DNA from: Frankia sp. RB7
GTDB taxonomy: Bacteria; Pseudomonadota; Alphaproteobacteria; Rhizobiales; Xanthobacteraceae
Length of the DNA: 64,000 nt
Assembly: GCA_030403585.1 (NCBI GenBank)
Contig: JAUEPE010000007.1
Location: forward strand, 62,001-126,000
Direction of reading: 5' to 3'
Under the pieces are notes generated by a model. The model was given only the letters and a program-made list of their open reading frames with translations, had not been told where the DNA came from and searched no databases. Every line of letters starts with the position of its first letter. Positions within the stretch are counted from its first letter, which is position 1. The position numbers were made by a program, and so were the translations under genes. Below are positions 7,650-15,808 of this stretch, in pieces.

Positions 7650-9221
7650 ATGCACGCCGACGATGTTTCACTGCAATCGCTGATCGGATCGGAGACCGCC
7701 GCCGATCCCGCCTTCGTGTTCGATGGCACGCCGGTCTCGCGCGGGGAGTTTTCAGGGATGGTCGAGCAGACCACGGCCTGGCTCGCCGCGCAGGGTATCG
7801 GCAAGGGCGACGTGGTCGCGGTCTGGCTGGTCAACCGGGTCGAGTGGATCGCGCTGCTGTTGGCCGCTGCCCGGCTGGGTGCGGTCGTTGCCGCCGTCAA
7901 TACGCGCTACCGCAGCGCTGAAGTCGCGCATTTATTGAAACTATCCGGCGCAAAACTGCTGGTGGTCGAAGCGGCATTCCGCTCGATCGATTTCGCCGCC
8001 ATTCTTGCCGACATTGCCAAGGCTGATGTGCCCGCGCTGCAGAAGCTCGCGGTGGTCGGCGCGGACGCAATCCCCGCGCATTGGCCCTGCATTCGGTTCG
8101 ACGCGTGCGACAAGTCCTATCCACCAGCTTCCACCCAGGATGAATTCGACCTGCCGGTGCTGCTCTACACCACATCCGGCACGACCAAAGGACCAAAACT
8201 GGTCGCGCATTCGCAGCGAACGCTCGCGACCCACGCCAACTCCGTTGCCAGGGCGCTCCAGCTCTCGCCACAGCGTCACTCGCTGCTGGCAATGCTGCCG
8301 TTCTGCGGCACCTTCGGCATGACCAGCCTGCTTGGCTTCATCGCAGCCGGCGCGACCGTCCACGTGCTCGACGCCTTCGAGGCGGCACCGGCGCAGAATA
8401 TCCTGTGCGAGCACAAGATCACGCACGCCTTCGGCTCCGACGAGATGTTCCGCCGAATCCTTGCGACGACCGAAGAGCCACGTCCGTTGCCGCATCTCGA
8501 AGTCTGCGGTTTTGCCGCGTTCCAGCCCGGCTGGCGCGAGCTGGCCGCAGAGGCCGAGGCGCGCGGCCTGCCGCTATTCGGCCTCTACGGCTCGAGCGAG
8601 GTGCAGGCGTTGTTCTCGATCGCCCGTCCCAGCGACGCCTTCGCCGATCGCATCGCGGGCGGTGGCTGGCCAATGTCCCCCGGGGCCAAGGTCCGCGTTC
8701 GCGACACCGAGACCGGCGACCTTGCGGCGCAGGGCGTCTCCGGCGAAATCGAGATCAGCGCGCCGTCGTGCTTCCTCGGCTACTTCAACAACTCCGATGC
8801 GACGCGCGAGGCAATCACCGCGGATGGCTTCTTCCGCACCGGCGACATCGGCCGTCTCCGCGGCGACGGCTCCTTCGTCTACGAGACCCGTGCCGGCGAT
8901 GCGATGCGGCTCGGCGGCTTCCTGGTCGCACCCGGCGAGATCGAGGACGAGCTCAAATCGTGTCCCGGCGTCGTCGACGCCCAGGTCGTCGCGGTCGATC
9001 TGAAAGGCCAGGCGCGCTGCGTCGCCTTTGTCATCCCGGCCGGCACTTCGCTGCAACAGGAGGTGCTGACGGCACGCCTGCGCGAGCGGCTCGCCGGCTA
9101 CAAGGTCCCGGCACGGATCTATGTCGTGGACGCCTTCCCCGTGACCGACAGCGCCAACGGCGTGAAAATCCAGCGCGCCCGGCTCCGTACCATGGCGATG
9201 GATCTGATCGCGGCCGAATAG
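7650..9221 (+). CDS. AMP-dependent acyl-CoA synthetase/ligase family protein
   Basis: About 523 residues of the ANL adenylating superfamily, which activates a carboxylic acid with ATP and passes it to CoA. Visible motifs: the P-loop-like YTTSGTTKGPK at residues 173-183, the A5-type FGLYGSSEVQ, the hinge-region TGDIGRLRGDGSFVYETR with GGFLVAPGEIEDEL after it, and the C-terminal lysine region GVKIQRARLR. The substrate acid cannot be told from the sequence. ATG 7650 is preferred; TTG 7623 would add nine residues. The gene converges on flgL, whose stop lies 7 bp away, so there is almost no room for a terminator. Confidence 0.88.
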   Translation: MHADDVSLQSLIGSETAADPAFVFDGTPVSRGEFSGMVEQTTAWLAAQGIGKGDVVAVWLVNRVEWIALLLAAARLGAVVAAVNTRYRSAEVAHLLKLSGAKLLVVEAAFRSIDFAAILADIAKADVPALQKLAVVGADAIPAHWPCIRFDACDKSYPPASTQDEFDLPVLLYTTSGTTKGPKLVAHSQRTLATHANSVARALQLSPQRHSLLAMLPFCGTFGMTSLLGFIAAGATVHVLDAFEAAPAQNILCEHKITHAFGSDEMFRRILATTEEPRPLPHLEVCGFAAFQPGWRELAAEAEARGLPLFGLYGSSEVQALFSIARPSDAFADRIAGGGWPMSPGAKVRVRDTETGDLAAQGVSGEIEISAPSCFLGYFNNSDATREAITADGFFRTGDIGRLRGDGSFVYETRAGDAMRLGGFLVAPGEIEDELKSCPGVVDAQVVAVDLKGQARCVAFVIPAGTSLQQEVLTARLRERLAGYKVPARIYVVDAFPVTDSANGVKIQRARLRTMAMDLIAAE

Positions 9222-9228
9222 GCCTCGC

Positions 9229-10140
9229 CTATTTCAGGTAGCTCGCGAGATTCATGCCGAGGATCTTTGACATCGCCGAATAAGAGGCGGTGAGCTGGGC
9301 CTGGTAGGTCGAGAGCTGGGCGGTGATGGCGGCGACATCGACGCCGGTGAGGTCGTTCGACAGGCTTTCGGCGTAGCTCTTGTAGTCGGTCTGCTGCGTG
9401 CTCGCCGACTCGATCGAGGACGCCGAACTGGAGAGTTTGGCCTGCACCGCCGCGGTGTCGTCGAGCGCCGTGCTGGCGAGGTCGAGCGCGCTGGTAATGT
9501 CGGAGGATGACAACGAGGTGCTGTTGGCCACGAACTTCAGCACGCGCATCACTTCCTCGAACGCCGAATTGTCGGCGGTCACGCCATAGGACACGGTGTT
9601 GTCGGCGGCGACGCGCACCGAGGCGATCTCGTCGTCGCCCTTGTAGTAGCTGGTATCCGCCGTGGTGGTAGAGCCCGTCCCTGACGAAAAGGTGGTGAGG
9701 TCGACCGGCGCCGTGTCCGTCTTGCCGCCCGCAAAGACATACTGGCCGTCATACTGCGTGTTCATCAGCGAGCCCATCTGCTCCAGCATCTGCTGCGCGG
9801 ATGAGATCACCGAGTTTGTTTCGGTCGTGCTGCCGGTCGAGGCCGCGCTAAGCTGGGAGCGGAGCTGCGTGACGATGTCCGTCATCGAGCCGACGGCCGA
9901 ATACATCACCTGGACCTTGCTGTCGGCCAGCGTGGCCGCGTCGATATAGGACTGCGCCCGCGTCACGGAGACCTGGAGATTGACGACATGCTGCGCGTTC
10001 GAGCCGTAGCCGCCGAAATCGGTTGAGACGACGCCCGAGGATTCCTGAACCTGCTCGTTGGCCATGACCGACTCCACGCGCATCGCGTCGGCGATCATCT
10101 TGCTCGACTGGGCGAAGGTGGCAATCCGCATCGCGACCAT
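9229..10140 (-). CDS. flgL: flagellar hook-filament junction protein FlgL-like
   Basis: 303-residue flagellin-family protein joining hook to filament (HAP3). The N-terminus, MRIATFAQSSKMIADAMRVE, and the C-terminus, LTASYSAMSKILGMNLASYL, are the heptad-rich D0 helices typical of flagellin/FlgL; the middle is Ser/Thr-rich. It is the last gene of the leftward flagellar run, 19 bp after flgK. The start at 10140 has GGGAG seven bases upstream; M4 is the alternative. Confidence 0.88.
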   Translation of the reverse strand: MVAMRIATFAQSSKMIADAMRVESVMANEQVQESSGVVSTDFGGYGSNAQHVVNLQVSVTRAQSYIDAATLADSKVQVMYSAVGSMTDIVTQLRSQLSAASTGSTTETNSVISSAQQMLEQMGSLMNTQYDGQYVFAGGKTDTAPVDLTTFSSGTGSTTTADTSYYKGDDEIASVRVAADNTVSYGVTADNSAFEEVMRVLKFVANSTSLSSSDITSALDLASTALDDTAAVQAKLSSSASSIESASTQQTDYKSYAESLSNDLTGVDVAAITAQLSTYQAQLTASYSAMSKILGMNLASYLK

Positions 10141-10159
10141 GGAGCTGCTCCCGCGCGCT

Positions 10160-11935
10160 TTACGACGACTGCACGGCGGTGATAAGCGCCGAGTACATAC
10201 TGTTGATAGCCGAGATCAGTGCGGAGGCTGCCGAGTATTGGTTTTGCAGCGTGCTCAGATTGGCCGATTCCTCGTCGAGGTTGACGCCCGATTGTGACGA
10301 TAGCGAGCTCGCATAGGTCGACTGCGCGGTCTCCTTGGCGGTGTAATTGGTGGACGCCTGCGAGGCCTTGCTCGCGACATCGGCCACGATCGTCGAGGCG
10401 TAGTCGGCAAAAGAACCCGTCGTGGCGGCGAGCCCGCCGGTCGAGGAAAACGTCCGTGAGGCCGTCAATGCGCTGTAGAACGCATTGACCACGGTCGCCG
10501 ACCCCGACGTCAGCACACTGCTGCCGACCGTGAGGGTCGACGAGGACTCCAGCGTTGCAAGCTGCAATGCGCCGGTGCCGGACAGGATTCTGTTGTTGAC
10601 CGCGATATCCGACGCGCTTGTTCCGGTCACGAGGTCGTTGAGACCAAAATAGTCGGAAAATCCTTCGCTCGAGCTGCCGACCAAACTGGTCATCTCATTG
10701 ATGGCGACGCCGTTGCCCGAGCCTGTCGCCGTAATCGAGAGATGCCCGTTCGCATCGACCGATGCCGACATCCCGGAAATGCCATTGATGGCGGTGACGA
10801 GATCGCCAACCGTGGAATAGGACGACAGGTCGAGATCGCTGTAGGAGACCAGATCGCCGCTCTGGTCGGTCACGGCAAGGCGCACCGAGCCGGTGGCGGA
10901 CAGCGCCGTGCTGTTGGTGACGCTGGTTGTGCCGGTCAGGCTTGTCGGCGCCGGCACCGAGGAGGCGCTGTTCGAGACGGTGTTGACCGCGGAGGCAAGC
11001 TGCGTTGCAAGCTGGTCAAGCTGGGACTGCGCCGCCGGCAGAGTCTTGTCGCGGAGCGTAATGAGTGCGCCGATGTCACCGCCGGTGATCTGCGAGGTGA
11101 CGTCGACGCCATTCACCGTGATCGCGCTGAAGCCGCTCGACGAGGAGCCGGCGGTGTAGGTCGTCGACGACGACACGTTGGCGGCAGCGGTATAGCTGAT
11201 CTTGTGGGCGGATGAGTCGACCAGCGCCTGCCCGGTCGTGGTGTAGATCTGGAGATCGCCGTTCGACGCCGTGTAGTAGCTGACGTTCATCTTGGAGGCG
11301 ACGTCCTGCAGCGCGGTGTTGCGCTGGTCCTCCAGGTCTGCGGTCGACTGGCCGGTTGCCGCCGTCTGCTTGATCTCCGCATTCAGATCCGCGATGTTCT
11401 GCAGGTCCGTATTGACGTCGTCGATCGAGGACGAGATGTCCTGGTCGGCATTGGAGCGGAGCTCCTGGATGCCACTCGAGGTCTCCCGCAACTGGCTCGT
11501 GACGTCGTCGAGCGCGCTGACGACGTTGGACTGCAGCGAGGCGCTGCTCGGCGTGCTTGCCAGCGACGACAGCGCCGATTCCAGCGAGGCGATGCTGTTG
11601 GCGAGCGAGGTCCCGGTCGACGAGCTGTCGGTGCTGCTGGTCGAGCCGTAGAGCTTCTCCAGCGAGGTCAGATAGGTATTGGCCGTGTCGGCCGAACCGA
11701 GATCAGAGTCCGCACTGACCAGCGACTTCAGCAGCAGCTTGTCGACCGTCGATGTGATGCCCGTCACCGTGACGCCGGTACCGACGCCGTTGGTGACGCT
11801 GCTCGACTGGTTCGCGGTCTTCTTGGTATAGCCCGTCGTGTCGGCGTTCGAAATGTTCGACGACGTCACGCTGATCTGCACCGACGTGGACGACAGGCCG
11901 CTGAAGGCGATCGATCGTGCGATATCGAGCGACAC
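10160..11935 (-). CDS. flgK: flagellar hook-associated protein 1 (FlgK)
   Basis: 591-residue junction protein between hook and filament. The N-terminus contains GLSSTSVQISVTSSNISNADT followed by TGYTKK, the rod/hook-family signature. The C-terminus SGVNLDEESANLSTLQNQYS is the diagnostic FlgK end (V-N-L-D-E-E). The middle is Ser/Thr-rich. It starts at GTG 11935 with AAGGAGA seven bases upstream. It sits after a FlgN-like chaperone gene and before flgL, the usual order. Confidence 0.93.
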   Translation of the reverse strand: MSLDIARSIAFSGLSSTSVQISVTSSNISNADTTGYTKKTANQSSSVTNGVGTGVTVTGITSTVDKLLLKSLVSADSDLGSADTANTYLTSLEKLYGSTSSTDSSSTGTSLANSIASLESALSSLASTPSSASLQSNVVSALDDVTSQLRETSSGIQELRSNADQDISSSIDDVNTDLQNIADLNAEIKQTAATGQSTADLEDQRNTALQDVASKMNVSYYTASNGDLQIYTTTGQALVDSSAHKISYTAAANVSSSTTYTAGSSSSGFSAITVNGVDVTSQITGGDIGALITLRDKTLPAAQSQLDQLATQLASAVNTVSNSASSVPAPTSLTGTTSVTNSTALSATGSVRLAVTDQSGDLVSYSDLDLSSYSTVGDLVTAINGISGMSASVDANGHLSITATGSGNGVAINEMTSLVGSSSEGFSDYFGLNDLVTGTSASDIAVNNRILSGTGALQLATLESSSTLTVGSSVLTSGSATVVNAFYSALTASRTFSSTGGLAATTGSFADYASTIVADVASKASQASTNYTAKETAQSTYASSLSSQSGVNLDEESANLSTLQNQYSAASALISAINSMYSALITAVQSS

Positions 11936-11950
11936 GGCGGGCTCTCCTTG

Positions 11951-12424
11951 TCAGGCGCTGCGGCTGGTGCCGCTGGAGACGGCGCGCGCGGCCACCCGGC
12001 CAGAGGCGCCATAGGGCGATACCGCGGCGATCTGCTCGCGGATCGCCTGCATGACCGCCTCGATCCTGCGGTTGCTGGCCTCGATCGCGGCGCGCAGGCG
12101 CACCAGGTTTTCGTCCATTGCCGCGCGCAGCTTCAGGATCCGATCCAAGAGCTGCTCGCGCAGGATCCGGTCCCGCACGTTCAGGGTGGCCCCGCCCGCC
12201 GCACATTCGGCGACGGATCGTTCGAATATCTCCGCCAGCCGGTTCTTCTCGTCGACCTGCTTCAGACGCGAGGCCGGCAGGCCCTTGGCGAGCTCCGCAT
12301 TCTCTTCCGCCACCAGCGCGGTCAGGACGTCGATCAGTCCGATCAGCGACTTGATCCGGGCGTCGCCATTTGCGGCGTTGGTCCGCGTGGCTTGGCTATT
12401 GGCTTGGGCTACACTCATGGTCAT
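11951..12424 (-). CDS. FlgN-like flagellar export chaperone (putative)
   Basis: 157-residue, almost entirely helical, charged protein with a long heptad-like stretch (LIDVLTALVAEENAELAKGL; ILKLRAAMDENLVRLRAAIE). FlgN chaperones bind the C-termini of FlgK and FlgL before export and are weakly conserved helical proteins of about 140-160 residues encoded beside flgK. Size, composition and position 15 bp upstream of flgK all fit. The assignment rests mainly on context. Confidence 0.65.
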   Translation of the reverse strand: MTMSVAQANSQATRTNAANGDARIKSLIGLIDVLTALVAEENAELAKGLPASRLKQVDEKNRLAEIFERSVAECAAGGATLNVRDRILREQLLDRILKLRAAMDENLVRLRAAIEASNRRIEAVMQAIREQIAAVSPYGASGRVAARAVSSGTSRSA

Positions 12425-12433
12425 CGCCTTCTT

Positions 12434-12694
12434 CTAACTATGCCGTTTGCCGCGATGGACTTGCGAGTTACGCAAGTAAGTGCCGATCGCGGTCGTCCTG
12501 ACGGTCGCCTGCCTCATCTCACCCTCGACCTCTGCGCATTCCTTCAACAGGCCGCGGCGGGTCGTCTCGATATCGTCGAGCAAGGCGAGCAGCTGCTTGT
12601 GGTCACTGTCCTTCACGGTTGCTGCCCGCGCCACCAGCCTTCGCAGCCGGCGCAACAGCGCTTCTCCGGCGGCCTTGGCCTCTTCGCTGCGCAT
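12434..12694 (-). CDS. 86-residue coiled-coil protein in the flagellar cluster
   Basis: Highly charged helical protein (EEAKAAGEALLRRLRRLVAR; LLALLDDIETTRRGLLKECA) between flgE (stop-to-start gap 3 bp) and the FlgN-like gene (gap 9 bp). It has no membrane segment or signal peptide. The tight spacing shows cotranscription. It could be a second small export chaperone or a regulator of hook assembly, but I do not recognise the family. Confidence 0.7.
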   Translation of the reverse strand: MRSEEAKAAGEALLRRLRRLVARAATVKDSDHKQLLALLDDIETTRRGLLKECAEVEGEMRQATVRTTAIGTYLRNSQVHRGKRHS

Positions 12695-12697
12695 CGC

Positions 12698-13963
12698 TCA
12701 CCTCATCGCCGAGATCAGGGTGTCGTACATCTTGCTGACGGTGGAGATGACCTGGGATGCCGCCGAATAGGCCTGCTGCGCCGAGATCATGCTGGAGAAC
12801 TGGCTCGAGGTGTCGGTGGTCGAGGATTCCAGCTCGCTGCCGTAGATTGTGCCCGCGCCGTTCTCGCCGGACGCCTGCAGCGCGGCATTCCCCGACGTCA
12901 CGGTCGCGGAATAGAGGCCGTCGCTGGCGGCGGAAAGCCCGGTCGGATCGGCGAAGGTCGCAACCGCGATCTTGTAGATCGCAATGGTCTGGCCATTGGA
13001 ATAGGTAGCGTCGACGACGCCGTTCTTGCCGATCGAAATGCTGGACAGCTTGCCGTAGGACAAGCCGTCCGAGGAGATGCTGGTGACGTTGACGGTCGGC
13101 GTCGTCTCGCCCGAGGCATATTGTGTCAGACCGTCCGTGCCTCCGGCGGTGCCGAGACTCATCGTGATCGTGCTGTCCGCTGCACCATCGGTCCAGCCTG
13201 TCACCGCGACGGTCGCCGGGCTCGGGCTGGTGCTCGCCAGCGAGCCGTCGCTGTTGAAGGTAATGTCGATCGTGCCCGAGGCCGTGCCGGTCGCGGTCGT
13301 GGTGTCCGACGTCGAGGTCGGATTGGCGAAGCTCGCGCTCCAGGCGTTGGTCCCGGTCTTGGTCCACGTGACCTGCATCGAATTCGCAGCACCAAGCGAA
13401 TCGTAGACAGTCATCGAGCTGGTATAGATGTCGCCGGTCGCGGCATCCGACGGCAGGTTCGCCGCAATCGTGGTCTTGGTCGTCGCGCTGCCGCTGGTCG
13501 AAGCGACCTGGGTGTTGATGGCCTGGAGGTTGCTAGCGGATTCGTTGCCGACGACGTTGCCGTCCGAATCGGTGCGCCATCCCTCCAGGTAACTGCCGTT
13601 GTTCTCGAGATAGCCGGCGTTGTCGGTCGAAAAGGCACCGTTGCGCGTATAGGACGTGGTGCCGCCCGACGTGCCGCTGGTCACGACGAAGAAGCCCGAG
13701 CCCTGGATCGCGACGTCCGTGGCGTTCGAGGTCGCGGCGAGCAGGCCTTGCTGGGTGATGTTGGAGCGACCGGAAACGGTGACGCCGCCCGAGGCGTACG
13801 AGGTCGCGTTGCTCGATGCGGTAACGAGGTCGTCGAACATCGCCGACGTCGTCTTGTACCCAGTCGTGCTGGTATTGGCGATGTTGTCGCTGATCATCGA
13901 CAGGGATTGGCTCTGCGCGCTGAGCGCGGAGATCGCCGAAGAGAGTGCACCGGTGAGACTCAT
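12698..13963 (-). CDS. flgE: flagellar hook protein FlgE
   Basis: 421 residues. The N-terminus, SLTGALSSAISALSAQSQSL, then MISDNIANTSTTGYK, is the rod/hook-family signature. AIQGSGFFVV near residue 84 is a conserved hook-protein segment, and the C-terminus (SSMISAQQAYSAASQVISTV) is the paired D0 helix. The Ser/Thr/Gly-rich middle forms the exposed domains. FlgE polymerises into the hook outside the cell after type III export, so no signal peptide is expected. It follows flgD by 44 bp. Confidence 0.94.
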   Translation of the reverse strand: MSLTGALSSAISALSAQSQSLSMISDNIANTSTTGYKTTSAMFDDLVTASSNATSYASGGVTVSGRSNITQQGLLAATSNATDVAIQGSGFFVVTSGTSGGTTSYTRNGAFSTDNAGYLENNGSYLEGWRTDSDGNVVGNESASNLQAINTQVASTSGSATTKTTIAANLPSDAATGDIYTSSMTVYDSLGAANSMQVTWTKTGTNAWSASFANPTSTSDTTTATGTASGTIDITFNSDGSLASTSPSPATVAVTGWTDGAADSTITMSLGTAGGTDGLTQYASGETTPTVNVTSISSDGLSYGKLSSISIGKNGVVDATYSNGQTIAIYKIAVATFADPTGLSAASDGLYSATVTSGNAALQASGENGAGTIYGSELESSTTDTSSQFSSMISAQQAYSAASQVISTVSKMYDTLISAMR

Positions 13964-14007
13964 GAAGAAACTCCAGAGGGATCAGGGCTTGAAATCAGAA
14001 CTTGGGA

Positions 14008-14676
14008 TCAGGACGTGACGCCGATGATGTCGGCGGCGCTGACGGAGACGCCGTTCACGGTCAGCGATGGCGTGGAAGTGGAGGTGTCGATGCCCGTCAC
14101 CGTGCCGGAGATGGTGGTGTAGTTGAGCACCGAGTTGCCGGCGGAATCCGTCGCGGTCACCGAGATGGTGTACTGGCCGCCGTCGGTGAGCTGGGTGCCG
14201 CTGGAGTTCTTGCCGTCCCAGGTGAACGTGTTCGAGCCGGCGGTCCCGGTGCCGGTGCCGGTGTAGACCGTGTCACCCGAGGAGTCCTTGATGGTGACCG
14301 CGACGTCGGAAGCGGCCGAGGACAGCGAGTAGCCGAACGTCGCCGAGCCGCTGCTCAAGGTCGACGTGTCCGTTTTTGCCTCGACGGTGTGGCCGATATA
14401 ATTGACCGAGTTGAGCGTCACCAGGCTCGAGAAGGAGCTGGAGAGCGAGGTCAGGTTGGAGTTGATCGACTGCTGCTGGCTGAAATTGGCGTAAGACGTA
14501 AGCTGATTGATGAAGTCGGTGGTCGAGGTCGCGTTCAGCGGGTCCTGGTTCTGAAGCTCGCTGACGAGCAGGCTCAGGAAATCGCTCGAGGTCAGCGTCG
14601 AACTGGACGAGGTGCTAGACGAGGACGACGTCGTCGTGGTCGCAGTCGTTGCAGAACTCGTTGCGGAAACTGTCAT
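14008..14676 (-). CDS. flgD: flagellar hook cap / hook assembly protein FlgD
   Basis: 222 residues. The cap scaffolds FlgE polymerisation. The conserved N-terminal core, SDFLSLLVSELQNQDPLNAT followed by TTDFINQLTSYANFSQQQSI, is diagnostic. The FlgD Ig-like/tudor part follows (NYIGHTVEAK; FTWDGKNSSGTQLTDGGQYT). The first 28 residues are a low-complexity Ser/Thr run. It lies immediately upstream of flgE. Confidence 0.93.
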   Translation of the reverse strand: MTVSATSSATTATTTTSSSSSTSSSSTLTSSDFLSLLVSELQNQDPLNATSTTDFINQLTSYANFSQQQSINSNLTSLSSSFSSLVTLNSVNYIGHTVEAKTDTSTLSSGSATFGYSLSSAASDVAVTIKDSSGDTVYTGTGTGTAGSNTFTWDGKNSSGTQLTDGGQYTISVTATDSAGNSVLNYTTISGTVTGIDTSTSTPSLTVNGVSVSAADIIGVTS

Positions 14677-14936
14677 CAGAAACTCCGGCTTTCTCGCGCA
14701 GCCGGCGACAGGGATGTCGGTCAGCGCGCTCGAAATCTGTGTGCTGATGAAACGCGTGGCCGCGCGGATTCAGGCGCGGATTCACCGCTGCGAAAATCGC
14801 TTTCGACACGGCAAAATCTGCCGCGTGCGTCGTGTCCGGGAATGCTGAAAGCGCCCTTACGAAAAAGCGCAGTCGCTCGCGCATGCCGGCGCAAGCGCAA
14901 AAGTCATGCAGATCGGAATGTCAGAGAAAGAGCCGT

Positions 14937-15209
14937 TCAGCTGCCCGCCGTCTCGCCTTCGGTGCGCGGCTCGGCGGTGTCGCTCTTCATTTTCGCGGCA
15001 GCAGCGGCGATACGGTCGGCGAGGCCTGCAGGCGCCCGCACTGGAGGTGCCGCGAGCGCCTGGCGCAGGGCGCGCATTTCTTCCAGCAAGGCCCGGGCAG
15101 AGGAGGAACGCGTCAGCAGATCTTCGGCAGGCAAGCGCCGGTCTTCGGGCCAGAGGGAGAGATCCTCGCCCAGCCGGTCGATCAGTTCCTTAAACTCGGT
15201 GACGTCCAT
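14937..15209 (-). CDS. 90-residue conserved hypothetical protein
   Basis: Begins MDVTEFKELIDRLGEDLSLW, then PEDRRLPAEDLL. The pattern 'ELIDRxGxDLSxWPxxxRxxAExLL' is one I know from short alphaproteobacterial proteins often encoded after an ECF sigma factor gene. The rest is an Ala/Arg-rich helix. Here it lies between fliS and flgD, not beside the ECF sigma gene at 18544, although both flank the same flagellar block. No membrane segment. Function unknown; a sigma-factor or flagellar-assembly role is only a guess. Confidence 0.65.
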   Translation of the reverse strand: MDVTEFKELIDRLGEDLSLWPEDRRLPAEDLLTRSSSARALLEEMRALRQALAAPPVRAPAGLADRIAAAAAKMKSDTAEPRTEGETAGS

Positions 15210-15379
15210 CGCCCGCCGATCCCGCCTCGGTCAGGCCCGTCATAAAGCATTGCAAGCGCGTCGAAAACCGGATTTCCGCGGTGTTCAGCGCCAAAACCGC
15301 CCAAGTCACGACGGAAAGCGGCAGAAACGGCGCTCCTCGTGCTGCCGTCCCCTCCCGGGAGAGAGCGGCCTGGCTTGGC

Positions 15380-15808
15380 TCAGCCCGTCCGGGCCGAATC
15401 GGCCGGCGCGACCTTGCCGCCTCGCGCCGCCGCGTCGACGTGTTCCCAAGCCTCCCGCAATTCGGTCACGGCCGCAATGATCCGCCAAAAACTCTGCGGC
15501 GCATGCGGCCGGCCGAACGCCTTGTGGCTCGCCACGATCAGGCTGTTGTAGGTCTGGAACAGCCGCTCGGCCACCGCCCCGCCCTTGGCGAAATCGAGAT
15601 TGTGGCTGAGCCCGCGCAGGATTGCGGTCGCCTTCAACAAATATTCGTGCCCTTCCTCGAAGCGTCGCGCTTCCTGCGCGGCCAGCGACTTCTGGAAGAA
15701 GGTGATCGCACCGCCAAGCAGCATCGAGATCGCCTTCAGCGGCGGCACGCTGGTGGCCGCGCCCCGATAGGCCTGATTGGCCATGTACGCCATCGGATTA
15801 TGCATCAT
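15380..15808 (-). CDS. fliS: flagellar export chaperone FliS
   Basis: 142 residues from ATG 15808, which shares one base with the fliD stop (TGATG), so the two are translationally coupled. FliS binds flagellin in the cytoplasm and blocks premature polymerisation. Matching features: an N-terminal AYMANQAYRGAATSVPPLKA segment resembling the Y-x-x-x-x-V-x-T-A-x-P-x-x-L motif, then four predicted helices with the conserved ATAILRGLSHNLDFAKGGAV region. Length is typical. Confidence 0.88.
   Translation of the reverse strand: MMHNPMAYMANQAYRGAATSVPPLKAISMLLGGAITFFQKSLAAQEARRFEEGHEYLLKATAILRGLSHNLDFAKGGAVAERLFQTYNSLIVASHKAFGRPHAPQSFWRIIAAVTELREAWEHVDAAARGGKVAPADSARTG

Noticed and set aside
11948..14122. 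724-codon open frame opposite flgN, flgE and neighbours
   Set aside because: Antisense shadow: it spans several real genes and intergenic gaps with low-complexity Arg/Gly/Asp sequence and no domain pattern.
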